Assembly (NCBI RefSeq): GCF_900129405.1
Contig: NZ_FQVQ01000001.1
Span: 62,001 to 126,000, forward strand
Length of the DNA stretch: 64,000 nucleotides
Reading direction: 5' to 3'
From: Flavobacterium fontis
GTDB taxonomy: Bacteria > Bacteroidota > Bacteroidia > Flavobacteriales > Flavobacteriaceae
Shown: in pieces, positions 1 to 8,924 of the stretch
Layout: each line of letters begins with the position of its first letter
Position numbering within the stretch: the stretch's first letter is position 1
Notes under the pieces: generated by a model
What the model was told of the DNA's origin: nothing
Databases searched by the model: none
Seen by the model: only the letters and a program-made list of their open reading frames with translations
Position numbers and translations under genes: made by a program

Positions 1-788
1 TGCCCATTTACGATAAACCGATGATTTATTATCCGTTGTCGACCTTAATGTGGGCGGGAATACGCGAGATATTAATTATTTCTACCCCTCATGATTTGCC
101 TTTATTTCAGCAACTTTTAGGCGATGGAAAACGTTTAGGTTGTCGTTTTGAATACGCGGTTCAAGAACACCCCAACGGGTTGGCTGAGGCTTTTATTATT
201 GGAAAAGAGTTTGTGGGCAATGATAAAGTCGCTCTGATTTTGGGAGACAATATCTTCTATGGTACGGGTTTGGCCGAATTATTACAGTCCAACAACGACC
301 CCGACGGCGGGATTATTTATGCCTATCACGTGCATGATCCTGAGCGATATGGTGTTGTTGATTTTGATAAAAACGGGAACGTGCTCTCGATAGAAGAGAA
401 GCCTGAACACCCGAAATCCAATTATGCTGTGCCGGGGATTTATTTTTACGATAATTCAGTATTGGATATTGCGGCCAACATTCAACCGAGTCCACGAGGC
501 GAACTTGAAATTACCGATGTAAATAAAGAATATCTTAAACGCGGCAAGCTGAAAGTAAGCATACTTGATCGTGGCACCGCTTGGTTGGATACCGGAACTT
601 TTCCTTCCCTAATGCAAGCGGGACAATTTGTGCAGGTGATTGAAGAACGCCAAGGGTTAAAAATAGGCGCCATCGAGGAAGCTGCTTATAAAATGGGCTT
701 TATCAATGCCGAGGAATTACGAACAATCGCACAACCGCTTTTGAAAAGCGGCTACGGAACCCATTTAATTTCTATTTTATCTCAATAA
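1..788 (+). CDS. rfbA: Glucose-1-phosphate thymidylyltransferase RmlA, 5' partial
   Basis: This enzyme makes dTDP-glucose from dTTP and glucose-1-phosphate, the first step of dTDP-L-rhamnose synthesis in the cytoplasm. The reading frame is open from base 3, with PIYDKP just before the first in-window ATG at 21. The true start therefore lies outside the window and roughly 25 to 30 residues are missing, including the GGxGTRL nucleotide-binding loop. Visible family motifs are [28 protein letters not shown], the VLSIEEKP segment and WLDTGTF. It is followed after one base by rmlC and then rmlD. The rmlB dehydratase is not in the window and probably lies just upstream. The partial status and the family call are both clear. 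Confidence 0.95.
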   Translation, partial: PIYDKPMIYYPLSTLMWAGIREILIISTPHDLPLFQQLLGDGKRLGCRFEYAVQEHPNGLAEAFIIGKEFVGNDKVALILGDNIFYGTGLAELLQSNNDPDGGIIYAYHVHDPERYGVVDFDKNGNVLSIEEKPEHPKSNYAVPGIYFYDNSVLDIAANIQPSPRGELEITDVNKEYLKRGKLKVSILDRGTAWLDTGTFPSLMQAGQFVQVIEERQGLKIGAIEEAAYKMGFINAEELRTIAQPLLKSGYGTHLISILSQ

Positions 789-789
789 T

Positions 790-1341
790 ATGCAGTGTAT
801 CGAGACCGGCCTTTCCGGGTGCGTTATCCTGGAACCTAAGATTATTCGTGATGAGCGAGGGTATTTTATGGAGAGTTTTAATGAAAAAACCTTTGCTGCG
901 GTATCGGGTCAAGAGGTTCATTTTGTACAAGATAATCAATCGCATTCTACTCAAGGCGTGTTGCGGGGTTTGCATTACCAATGTGGTGCACATGCGCAAG
1001 CCAAATTAGTACGTGTTATTCACGGGGAGGTGTTGGATGTAGCGGTTGATATTCGTCCCGAGTCGCCTACCTTCGGCAAACATGTAGCCGTGCATTTATC
1101 GGCTGAAAATCAGCGGCAATTATTTATTCCAAGAGGGTTCGCTCATGGATTTTTGGTGTTGAGTGCAACAGCCACCTTTTTTTATAAATGTGATAATTTT
1201 TACGATAAAGAAAGTGAAGGCGGGATTTTGTTTAATGATCCCGATTTAGGAATTGATTGGCAATTTCCATTAGATACGGTTTTGGTTTCTGAAAAAGACA
1301 AAAACCTTCCCACTTTTAAAAATGCGCGCAACGTATGGTAG
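790..1341 (+). CDS. rfbC: dTDP-4-dehydrorhamnose 3,5-epimerase RmlC
   Basis: This cupin enzyme epimerises C3 and C5 of dTDP-4-keto-6-deoxyglucose in the dTDP-L-rhamnose pathway. The 183-residue length is normal for the family. The signature VLRGLHYQ carries the catalytic histidine (His62), and the tyrosine region YKCDNFYDKESEGG follows at about residues 132-144. The segment IPRGFAHGF is also typical of RmlC. The start ATG follows the rmlA stop by one base, and the 3' end overlaps rmlD by seven bases, so translational coupling is likely. Confidence 0.96.
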   Translation: MQCIETGLSGCVILEPKIIRDERGYFMESFNEKTFAAVSGQEVHFVQDNQSHSTQGVLRGLHYQCGAHAQAKLVRVIHGEVLDVAVDIRPESPTFGKHVAVHLSAENQRQLFIPRGFAHGFLVLSATATFFYKCDNFYDKESEGGILFNDPDLGIDWQFPLDTVLVSEKDKNLPTFKNARNVW

Positions 1342-2198
1342 TTTTGGTTACAGGAGCCAACGGTCAACTGGGTCAGTCTTTACGAAATATTGCTCCACAC
1401 TATCCCGATATTGAGTTTGTTTTTTGTGATTCGTTGCAATTGAACATCACCCAACGCGCTCAAATCGAATCGGTATTTAACCAATATCAACCAGAGTTTT
1501 GCATCAATACAGCTGCGTATACTGCTGTTGATAAAGCAGAAAGTGAACCTGAAAAAGCGCATGCTATAAACGTCGTTGGAGCCCAAAATCTAGCCGAAGT
1601 TTGTCAAGAAAAAGGGACAGTTTTACTTCATGTTTCCACCGATTTTGTTTTTGACGGCACCCAAAAAACGCCCTACACCGAAGACGACTTACCGAATCCT
1701 ACGGGGGTATATGGACAAACCAAATGGGAGGGAGAGCAGGCGATTGCTCGAGCCACCTCACGCTATTTTATTGTTAGAACCGCCTGGGTGTATTCGCAAT
1801 TTGGCGCAAATTTTATGAAAACCATGTTGCGTTTGGCCGACGAACGGGATGCGCTGCGTGTGGTGAGCGATCAAGTGGGTTCGCCTACGAATGCCGTTGA
1901 TTTGGCCGAAGTACTGGTAGCGATGGTTCGTTATGCCTCACAACATGATCACCCTGCCTTTGGGATCTATCATTTTAGCAACGAAGGACAGTGTAGTTGG
2001 TATGATTTTGCTACGGCTATTTTGAAATACAGTCAACGGACAACCCCCGTATTTCCTATTCCTACCACTGATTTTCCGACACCCGCAAAACGACCAGCAT
2101 ATAGCGTGTTACGTAAAGAAAAGATAAAGCGCCTTTTGGGTATCGAAATTCTGGATTGGGAGCAACGGCTAAGTCAATTATTATCCAGTCCATTGTAA
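1335..2198 (+). CDS. rfbD: dTDP-4-dehydrorhamnose reductase RmlD
   Basis: This short-chain reductase performs the final NAD(P)H-dependent step to dTDP-L-rhamnose. The N-terminal Rossmann motif is TGANGQLGQSL (residues 6-16). The NTAAYTAVDKAE segment is typical of RmlD. The catalytic tyrosine and lysine are in YGQTK (Tyr126, Lys130), and STDFVFDG (101-108) supplies the conserved active-site region. At 287 residues it is full length. It overlaps rmlC by seven bases and closes the rhamnose block of the polysaccharide locus. Confidence 0.96.
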   Translation: MVVLVTGANGQLGQSLRNIAPHYPDIEFVFCDSLQLNITQRAQIESVFNQYQPEFCINTAAYTAVDKAESEPEKAHAINVVGAQNLAEVCQEKGTVLLHVSTDFVFDGTQKTPYTEDDLPNPTGVYGQTKWEGEQAIARATSRYFIVRTAWVYSQFGANFMKTMLRLADERDALRVVSDQVGSPTNAVDLAEVLVAMVRYASQHDHPAFGIYHFSNEGQCSWYDFATAILKYSQRTTPVFPIPTTDFPTPAKRPAYSVLRKEKIKRLLGIEILDWEQRLSQLLSSPL

Positions 2199-2241
2199 AT
2201 TACACGTTTTTTCACGAAAGAAAAATATACCCTTTTTCAAC

Positions 2242-3201
2242 ATGCAAGATCCAATTCAAATTCATTGTTTAACACCAGTCTACAACGATTGGGAGAGTTT
2301 TCATGTATTGGTGACGCATCTTGAAGAGTTACAACAATTGCATCAAGAGTACCAGTTTCATGTTGTCGTCGTGGATGATGGTTCACTAGAATCACCCGAT
2401 TACACCTTTGCCTTTTCGATTCCAATTACTCGTATTCGATTGAAAATTAATGTTGGTCATCAGCGGGCGATTGCAATCGGACTTCAATATGTTTATAACG
2501 AAGTGCCTTCCAAAGATTTTGTTGTGGTTTTGGACAGCGATGGCGAAGACCGCCCTGAAGATATTATTCCTCTTTTGGCTCAAGCGCAAGCCCAACAAGG
2601 GCAAAAAATAGTTTTTGCCAAACGCAATAAAAGGCAAGAATCGTTTTGGTTTAAAACGGGTTATTTCTTTTACAAGCGACTCTTTAAATACCTAACAGGC
2701 AATGAAATCAGCTTTGGTAATTTCAGTGTAATTCCCACCGGTCTGTTGGGTCGTATTGTGAATTTAGGGGCGCTTTGGAATCATTATTCAGGAAGTATAA
2801 TCCAGTCGCGATTGCCTATGACAACCGTGGCCTTAAACCGAGGAAAGCGCTACAAAGGTGTATCAAAAATGAATTTTAATAGCTTGGTTATTCACGGATT
2901 AAGTTCGATTTCCATCTATTTTGATCAAATATCAGTTAAAATTTTACGCTTATCGTTAAAAGGTATTGGTTGGTGTTCTTTGGCGGTACTCTATGTATTG
3001 GGTGAAAAATTGTTTACCAACTACGCTATTCCCGGCTGGGCAAGCAGTTTGATATTAATCATCTCAGGCATTATTTTACAATTATTTTCGATGACTTTAA
3101 TTGTGTTACTCCTACAATTGAGTAGTCGTAAAAATGTTATTCCCCCAAGCGCAACGATCTATAAAGAATTTGTTGAAGAAGTGCAATTAACAAAACAATA
3201 G
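2242..3201 (+). CDS. Family 2 glycosyltransferase with C-terminal membrane segments
   Basis: The protein resembles polyprenyl-phosphate or dolichol-phosphate sugar synthases of the GT2 family. The nucleotide-sugar site is visible as VVVVDDGS (Asp45-Asp46), and a DxD-like acidic motif occurs in VVLDSDGEDRPED (Asp98, Asp100). Two hydrophobic segments follow residue 235, so the catalytic domain is probably tethered to the cytoplasmic side of the inner membrane. Only five bases separate it from the downstream GT39 gene. GT2 membrane synthases often supply a polyprenyl-phosphate sugar to GT39/GT83 enzymes, which makes this pair a plausible donor and transferase couple. The donor sugar cannot be told from sequence. 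Confidence 0.85.
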   Translation: MQDPIQIHCLTPVYNDWESFHVLVTHLEELQQLHQEYQFHVVVVDDGSLESPDYTFAFSIPITRIRLKINVGHQRAIAIGLQYVYNEVPSKDFVVVLDSDGEDRPEDIIPLLAQAQAQQGQKIVFAKRNKRQESFWFKTGYFFYKRLFKYLTGNEISFGNFSVIPTGLLGRIVNLGALWNHYSGSIIQSRLPMTTVALNRGKRYKGVSKMNFNSLVIHGLSSISIYFDQISVKILRLSLKGIGWCSLAVLYVLGEKLFTNYAIPGWASSLILIISGIILQLFSMTLIVLLLQLSSRKNVIPPSATIYKEFVEEVQLTKQ

Positions 3202-3206
3202 CCTAT

Positions 3207-5045
3207 ATGTTGAAGAAAAATTGGATTATAATTGTCATTTTACTTTTAGGGTTTATTCTTCGGATTTACAAACTCGATTTTCAAAGCGTTTGGTTGGATG
3301 AGATCCACAGTCTTAATGAGTCGAATCCGAAGTATACATGGTCACAAGTTTTCGATTCATTACTCGTCTCTGACCCTCACCCACCACTTTATTTTATTTT
3401 ACTTCATCTATTGTTCAAAGTATTCGGCTACACAGTTTGGACATTACGGTTTGTATCGGTTTTGTTTGGGGTTGCAGGAATTGCGGGCACATATCTTTTA
3501 GCCAAAGAAATGTTCAACAAACGAATCGCATATTACGCGGCTCTATTAATTGCTGTAAATCATTTCCAAATTTATTATTCTCAAGAGGCCCGAATGTATG
3601 CCATGTTGTTTTTTACATCGGTAATGTCTTTTTATTTTTTGTTACGATTTATCAAAGGCCCCACCTATAGAACATCGCTACTCTATGCCGTTTTTGCCGC
3701 TTTAATGCTCTACACTCACTTTTTTGCACTATTTGCTTTAGCGGCTCAATTATTAATCCTTTTGCTCTGGACAATTAGCAATGAAACAATTAATGAGTTG
3801 AAATCTAAACTGAAATTTAGCTTGATTTCAACCGTGATGATATTTATTTTTTATTTACCGGTATTACCCTTTTTTAATGCTGCAAATAATAAAACATCGA
3901 TGTGGATTCAATATCCTGAACAAGATGTATATACACAAATTATTAAAGAGTTTTTCGGAAAATCGGAGATGGTACTGTTTTTTGTGGTCCCTTTAATTCT
4001 GTTGTATTTTTTAAGGGTTTATAGCGTGAAAAATGAAAAAAGTACTCTTTTAAATGTTTTCAATGATAAAGGCACTTCGAGTTTTATTGTCCTTATGGTT
4101 TGGATATTTGTTACTTTACTGATTCCTTATGTTGCTTCATTTGTGAAGTTACCCATGATAGTTAGTAGGTATTTTATTATCATTTTACCTGCAATAATCT
4201 TAATGGTAGCGACTGGACTGTCTCTTATAAAAAATAAATCAATTCAAATCATAGTACTTGTTGCCATACTATTTTTATCGATTACAGACCTAGTTTTTGT
4301 CAAACAATATTATTCTGTTCCTAACAAAACACAGTTTCGAGAAGCAACGGAATTTGTAAAACAAAACAATCCCAAAAACGAAAAAGTTGTCTCTAGTTTA
4401 GGATGGTATTTACCTTATTTTTTTCAAAATCAAAAAGTAGAAATTGAAAACAAACCCCTCGATGATTATGTGTTAGCTATGATTAACAATCAGAGTTCAA
4501 TAAAGTCATTTTGGTATTTTGACGGTCACATACGACCCTATTCGCCCAATGATCAGACCAAGCAGTTTCTTGAGCAAAACTTTATTGTAGACAAGTCAGT
4601 TGATTTGTACGATTGTTATGTAAAACATTTCACAGTTAAAAAAGACTTTAAAATTACTGTAGATTTAAAGGGTTTAAATGTTAATTCACCGTTCAGCGGT
4701 GATGCTTTGCGATTTAATATTGAATCATTTTCATCAGAGAATTTAAAAATTCAGCTAAAAGGATGGGCTGTTTTTGAAAATCAAGATATGGCCAATACTA
4801 AAATTCAAGTAGTTGCATTGAATAATGAAAATAAAGCTTTTGCCTTGCCAACCAACGCCATTCAAAGAGAAGATGTGACTAGTTATATAAACAATGGATT
4901 TAATTTGGATCAATCAGGTTTTGAGGTTAGTTATTCATTTGATGAATTGCCGCAAGGTCAATATAAATTAGCGCTGATCCTTGAAGATTTAAAAAACAAA
5001 AAGAAAGGGATGTCAATTACAGATAAAATCTTTATAAAACAATAA
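3207..5045 (+). CDS. GT39/ArnT-like membrane glycosyltransferase with C-terminal beta-rich domain
   Basis: This 612-residue integral membrane protein has about ten or more transmembrane helices in residues 1-365. The first periplasmic loop carries the acidic pair typical of the GT39/GT83 (PMT/ArnT) fold in VWLDEIHS (Asp31-Glu32), followed by DPHPPLYF (56-63). These enzymes transfer sugars from polyprenyl-phosphate carriers on the periplasmic face. Residues from about 370 onward form a soluble tail ending in a predicted beta-sandwich (about 470-612) that may bind carbohydrate. Two of its sequence lines that I counted by hand are near 35% GC, lower than the downstream capsule genes. Acceptor and donor are unknown. 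Confidence 0.82.
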   Translation: MLKKNWIIIVILLLGFILRIYKLDFQSVWLDEIHSLNESNPKYTWSQVFDSLLVSDPHPPLYFILLHLLFKVFGYTVWTLRFVSVLFGVAGIAGTYLLAKEMFNKRIAYYAALLIAVNHFQIYYSQEARMYAMLFFTSVMSFYFLLRFIKGPTYRTSLLYAVFAALMLYTHFFALFALAAQLLILLLWTISNETINELKSKLKFSLISTVMIFIFYLPVLPFFNAANNKTSMWIQYPEQDVYTQIIKEFFGKSEMVLFFVVPLILLYFLRVYSVKNEKSTLLNVFNDKGTSSFIVLMVWIFVTLLIPYVASFVKLPMIVSRYFIIILPAIILMVATGLSLIKNKSIQIIVLVAILFLSITDLVFVKQYYSVPNKTQFREATEFVKQNNPKNEKVVSSLGWYLPYFFQNQKVEIENKPLDDYVLAMINNQSSIKSFWYFDGHIRPYSPNDQTKQFLEQNFIVDKSVDLYDCYVKHFTVKKDFKITVDLKGLNVNSPFSGDALRFNIESFSSENLKIQLKGWAVFENQDMANTKIQVVALNNENKAFALPTNAIQREDVTSYINNGFNLDQSGFEVSYSFDELPQGQYKLALILEDLKNKKKGMSITDKIFIKQ

Positions 5046-5067
5046 AAGAAATCATTGTAAATATTAA

Positions 5068-5075
5068 TATTTTTG
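5068..5075 (+). promoter_or_regulatory. Putative -7 promoter box (TATTTTTG)
   Basis: The octamer fits the Bacteroidota -7 consensus TAnnTTTG and lies 19 bases before the lipoprotein ATG at 5095. No convincing -33 TTG element is seen at the right distance, so only the -7 half is supported. Confidence 0.5.
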
Positions 5076-5094
5076 CCAAAAAATATACTGCATT

Positions 5095-5643
5095 ATGAAT
5101 ATTATAAAACTTGTATCATCGACATTAATTGTTTTATCATTAGTTTCTTGTAAAGACGAAAAAAAAGAAACTGTAGCCCCTACTAACGAACCTAAAGAGG
5201 TAAAAGGGTTGCAAGTAACATTTGATTTAGTTGCCAAAAAAGATGATAATTTTCATTTGTATTATACTGAAGATGAATCAGTAAATTTTACGGAAGAAAA
5301 ATCGATTTGGTTGCCCTATAAAGGGAAAGAAACGGTTCAAGAAGTTACCTTTGTTTTGCCTGAAGAAGCTGCGCCGACTAACTTGAGAGTTGATTTTGGA
5401 CATGGTAAAAATCCTGAGCAATCGGATATTGTTTTAAAAAGTTTTCGTTTAAAATATTACGATAAAACTTTTGAAGCAAAAGATTCATTAATCTTCAATT
5501 ATTTTTATCCAAATAAAGATAATACGCTTTTAGATAACAAAACAGCCACATTAAAGCGATTAAAGCAAGATCAAGAAACAGCACCTTGCTTGTATCCGCA
5601 TACTCCATTGACAGATGAATTGAAAAAGTTAATACGTCAATAA
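5095..5643 (+). CDS. Predicted lipoprotein of unknown function in the polysaccharide locus
   Basis: This 182-residue protein starts with a hydrophobic signal ending in a lipobox LVSC, so it is predicted to be lipidated at Cys19. The residues after the cysteine, KDEKKE, resemble the lysine-plus-acidic lipoprotein export signal described for surface lipoproteins in Capnocytophaga and Flavobacterium, so outer-surface display is possible. The rest is charged and beta-rich with no motif I recognise. The gene is notably AT-rich (one line counted by hand is about 23% GC) and appears to have its own promoter and terminator. Its sugar-locus location suggests a role at the cell surface, but no function can be assigned. 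Confidence 0.8.
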   Translation: MNIIKLVSSTLIVLSLVSCKDEKKETVAPTNEPKEVKGLQVTFDLVAKKDDNFHLYYTEDESVNFTEEKSIWLPYKGKETVQEVTFVLPEEAAPTNLRVDFGHGKNPEQSDIVLKSFRLKYYDKTFEAKDSLIFNYFYPNKDNTLLDNKTATLKRLKQDQETAPCLYPHTPLTDELKKLIRQ

Positions 5644-5664
5644 TTTTATTAACTTTATACACGT

Positions 5665-5700
5665 AAGCTACAAATGAATTATCTTTTGTAGCTTTTCTTT
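5665..5700 (+). terminator. Rho-independent terminator after the lipoprotein gene
   Basis: A perfect 10-base inverted repeat AAGCTACAAA / TTTGTAGCTT (5665-5674 and 5685-5694) with a 10-base loop is followed by a T-rich run. It lies between the lipoprotein stop and the flippase start at 5704, so it probably ends the first transcript of the locus, at least partly. Confidence 0.85.
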
Positions 5701-5703
5701 TTT

Positions 5704-6960
5704 ATGCAGTTACGAATAAGTAAATTGATTTTTAGTCCAGCGGTACGAAATTTTTCCATCTACGGAGTCGGCCAAGTCTTTAATTTGGTCACCCCACTGA
5801 TTGTTGTGCCTTATTTGGTTCTTGTTTGTGGGGTTGAAAATTATGGGAAAATCAGCATTGGCATGGCGGTTTCCTTTTTCTTGATGGTTTTTATCGACTA
5901 TGGTACCGATATTTCTGCAGTCAAAGATATTTCGGTACAGCGCAACAATCCAAGCCAATTAAAGTCCATTATCGCCACGACCCTAGGAGCCAAAGCCATC
6001 CTTTTTTTGGTGACCACCGCTCTTTTTTCAGGCTTTATCGCTGCGGTTCCCTTTTTCCATCAAGAGTACCTCCTGTTTTATTTAGGAATTCCCATTCTTC
6101 TCGGACAGCTCGTCAATCCTACGGGGATATTGCAGGGTTTGGAGCATTTTACATCAATTACCGTGATGACAATCGTTTCCAAATTGCTTTACGTATTGCT
6201 AATTTTTACCTGTATTCAATCTACTTCCGACTATATTTATGTCAATTTGTTTTGGGGAATAGCCAATACGGTTGCCTACAGTATCCTTTTGGTATACTCC
6301 TTGAAAAAACACCAAATTGTGCGCAGCGATTTTCAAATGAGTGCAATTAAACATCTTTTGCATTCTAATTTTTCTCTTTTTTCCTCGCAGCTTTTTGTCT
6401 CCCTTCAAATGTATGCTCCAGTCGTATTTTTGGGCTATTTCGGTTCCAATTTTTGGGCGGGACAGTACCGTATCGTGGAGCAGATTTTGGTGATTTTTAA
6501 AACCTATCTCTTGCTTTTCTTCAACTTTGTATACCCGCGCATTTGCTATTTGGTAGAAACCAATCGACCAGAGGCATTTCGGTATTGGCGCAACTTTAAC
6601 GGGTTAAATTTTGTATTTATCGCTGGGGCCATGGTCGTCTTGTTTACTTGTGCGTCATGGGTTGTCGGTTTTTTTACACCAACGCATCGCGATACCATAG
6701 CTGAGTTATTGCAAATCGGCATTGGAATCCCACTACTGATGGCGGTCTCGGTGCCCTTAAAACAATTGGTCTTGGGCTTTGGCCGTCAACGCGAGTACAC
6801 CCGAATTACGTTGTTTGTTGTGCTCTTAACCTTGATCATTTTGGCGATTGTTATCCCGTTTTATCAAGTCAAAGGAGTGTTGTATGTTCTTTTACTAGCG
6901 GAGTTACTCACGGCAATTTTGTTTTACCTTTTCCTCAAAGAACGCCTGAAAAGGATATAG
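5704..6960 (+). CDS. Wzx-type polysaccharide repeat-unit flippase
   Basis: This 418-residue protein has about twelve hydrophobic helices and the N-terminal pattern FSIYGVGQVFNLVTPLIVVP common to the MATE/MVF-type polysaccharide transporters. Such proteins flip undecaprenyl-linked repeat units from the cytoplasmic to the periplasmic face of the inner membrane. It sits among glycosyltransferase genes with an O-antigen polymerase-like gene two positions downstream, the usual arrangement of a Wzx/Wzy locus. A second flippase-like gene exists at 36771, but outside this locus, so this is the better candidate for the locus transporter. Confidence 0.85.
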   Translation: MQLRISKLIFSPAVRNFSIYGVGQVFNLVTPLIVVPYLVLVCGVENYGKISIGMAVSFFLMVFIDYGTDISAVKDISVQRNNPSQLKSIIATTLGAKAILFLVTTALFSGFIAAVPFFHQEYLLFYLGIPILLGQLVNPTGILQGLEHFTSITVMTIVSKLLYVLLIFTCIQSTSDYIYVNLFWGIANTVAYSILLVYSLKKHQIVRSDFQMSAIKHLLHSNFSLFSSQLFVSLQMYAPVVFLGYFGSNFWAGQYRIVEQILVIFKTYLLLFFNFVYPRICYLVETNRPEAFRYWRNFNGLNFVFIAGAMVVLFTCASWVVGFFTPTHRDTIAELLQIGIGIPLLMAVSVPLKQLVLGFGRQREYTRITLFVVLLTLIILAIVIPFYQVKGVLYVLLLAELLTAILFYLFLKERLKRI

Positions 6961-6984
6961 TCCAAACTATATGGTTAAAAAGTG

Positions 6985-6992
6985 TACCTTTG
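6985..6992 (+). promoter_or_regulatory. Putative -7 promoter box (TACCTTTG)
   Basis: The octamer TACCTTTG matches the Bacteroidota -7 consensus and lies 28 bases before the acyltransferase ATG at 7021. It lies in the 60-base gap after the flippase stop. No clear -33 element is visible. Confidence 0.5.
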
Positions 6993-7020
6993 AATGTTGT
7001 AAAAAAGGTTAACACGACGA

Positions 7021-7701
7021 ATGATTAAATCCATTTTTCAAAAATTACTCCACAAATCTGGAAAGGAATATCAAATCGATTCCCGCATCCCTTCGGGGTT
7101 GTTTTACCTTACTTTATACCAACGTTTTGTGATGTTGCTGCGTGGACTTTGGAAAACCCGACGAAAAGTTTTTATCGGGGCGGGCACTTCCTTGCACCAT
7201 GTTAAAAATATTCATTTTGGACAAAGCGTAACCATCGACCGTCATTGTGTGATTGATGGCTATGCGAGTGAACCCATTCAATTGGGCGATTGTGTAAAAA
7301 TCGGCGCCTTTTCCACGGTAAGTTCGACCAGTCACCTGTCTAAATTAGGCATCGGATTGAAAATGGGAAATCATTCTGCGGTGGGTATGTTTACCGAATT
7401 TGGAGCCGCCGGAGGGATAGTCATTGGCTCCAATGTAATTATGGGTTCCTACGTGAGCTTTCATTCGGAAAACCATAATTTCGCCGACCCCGATATTCCA
7501 ATTCGTCTTCAAGGCGTTACTTCTAAAGGAATTACTATCGGAGACAATGTTTGGGTTGGCGCAAAAGTTACTTTTTTAGACGGTTGTCGTGTTGGAAATC
7601 ATTGTGTTGTAGCTGCAGGAGCGGTAGTCAACGGCGAATACCCCGATCATTGCGTTATTGGAGGCGTACCGGCCAAAGTGCTTAAAATGTTGCAACCATG
7701 A
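7021..7701 (+). CDS. Left-handed beta-helix (hexapeptide) acyltransferase
   Basis: The protein has many imperfect hexapeptide turns such as IGDNVWVGAKV and IGSNVIMGSYV between residues 51 and 220, which form a left-handed beta-helix. His152 in SENHNF is placed like the catalytic histidine of the WbbJ/NodL/maltose acetyltransferase group. These enzymes usually move an acetyl group from acetyl-CoA onto a sugar hydroxyl. In this locus it probably O-acetylates a repeat-unit sugar. The C-terminus IGGVPAKVLK is characteristic of the family. Its stop overlaps the next start by four bases (ATGA). Confidence 0.88.
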   Translation: MIKSIFQKLLHKSGKEYQIDSRIPSGLFYLTLYQRFVMLLRGLWKTRRKVFIGAGTSLHHVKNIHFGQSVTIDRHCVIDGYASEPIQLGDCVKIGAFSTVSSTSHLSKLGIGLKMGNHSAVGMFTEFGAAGGIVIGSNVIMGSYVSFHSENHNFADPDIPIRLQGVTSKGITIGDNVWVGAKVTFLDGCRVGNHCVVAAGAVVNGEYPDHCVIGGVPAKVLKMLQP

Positions 7702-8924
7702 CGCTATCCCTTAAGTCCATTTCGTTGCATTCGTTTTTATTTACACTGTGTGTAATTGTACCGTATTTCAATAATTACGAATTGTCCTTTTTAATTTGGT
7801 TGGTCGTGGCTGTTATTTCGTTACGAAAACAGTATTCCCGAACCTTTCTTACCTATTGGGCGATTTTTGTTTTTCTGTTGCTTTTTGCCTTTTTGGTAGG
7901 CTGTTTTTTTGAGTATTCCCTTTACTTTATTGTCAGGGATGTCACCTATATGTTAAAACCCGTTTTAGGCTTAATGATTGGCTACCAGCTCTTTCATAAA
8001 GGAATCGAAAAACCGTTCCGTTTTCTGGTGTATTCTGGGGTGGCGATGGCGGCAATTCACTTGGTTATGGTGGCTTATGGTATTTTTTTACAAGGCGCAG
8101 CCAATGTGCGAGAGATCAGAGAATATGGGGGGTATTTCAATGATTATGAAGTATATGCGCTTTTGTTTTTGCTGTTCAACAAGCAATTTGATTTAGGACT
8201 TACCGCACGACAACGGCGTAATTTTTTAATTCTTTTAGGGGCTTCAAGTTTTTTCTATTTAGCACGCACCAACTTCTTGCAGTTTGCCATTTTGTATATG
8301 GGAATGAAAGGCTATTTGTTGTTGAACAAGCGCGCCTTAAAAATTATTTTTTCGTCTTTAGTAGCTATCGTTTTAGCCTACACCGCTATTTACTACTACA
8401 ATCCCGTTCGCAACGGAGAGGGGTTGGACGAGTTTTTATATAAAATTAAAATGGCGCCTGGGGAAGCCTTTAGTACTAAAATTAACCGAGACGACTGGAA
8501 GGATTTTAACGACAACTATCGATCGTATGAAAATATCCGTACGATCCAACAACTCAACCATAATGAAACCTGGTGGTTTGGTGAGGGTATCGGCTCACAA
8601 GTTGATTTAAAACAAAAAGTGTATTTGGGGGATATGGAATTGCGCTTGATTTCGATTCTACACAACGGTTTTATGACGGTTTTACTCAAAACGGGGCTTC
8701 TCGGTTTAGGTGTTTATGTGTTGTCTATTTTATTTTTCTTTTTCAACGGACGACCTCAAAACCAGGAGTTAATGACCCTCAAACTTTTGTTTATAGGTAC
8801 GGGCGTCTTTTTGGTGCTCTCCAATTGGGTGTTTATGGGGGTTTACAATTTATTGGATTCCAAATCCCTTTTGATCGGTTTTTTGTTTGCCTATAAAAAT
8901 CAATTAGTACAACGCAAACCATGA
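7698..8924 (+). CDS. O-antigen/capsule polymerase-like membrane protein (Wzy candidate)
   Basis: This 408-residue protein is strongly hydrophobic with about ten transmembrane segments and a large central periplasmic loop (about residues 235-310), the usual Wzy/WaaL layout. Wzy proteins join flipped repeat units into polymer at the periplasmic face. Sequence motifs in these proteins are weak, so the call rests on topology and on location between acyltransferase and GT4 genes. It overlaps both neighbours by four bases, so the three genes are probably co-translated. A second protein of this type is encoded at 11186, and which of them is polymerase or ligase is not decidable here. Confidence 0.75.
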   Translation: MTLSLKSISLHSFLFTLCVIVPYFNNYELSFLIWLVVAVISLRKQYSRTFLTYWAIFVFLLLFAFLVGCFFEYSLYFIVRDVTYMLKPVLGLMIGYQLFHKGIEKPFRFLVYSGVAMAAIHLVMVAYGIFLQGAANVREIREYGGYFNDYEVYALLFLLFNKQFDLGLTARQRRNFLILLGASSFFYLARTNFLQFAILYMGMKGYLLLNKRALKIIFSSLVAIVLAYTAIYYYNPVRNGEGLDEFLYKIKMAPGEAFSTKINRDDWKDFNDNYRSYENIRTIQQLNHNETWWFGEGIGSQVDLKQKVYLGDMELRLISILHNGFMTVLLKTGLLGLGVYVLSILFFFFNGRPQNQELMTLKLLFIGTGVFLVLSNWVFMGVYNLLDSKSLLIGFLFAYKNQLVQRKP

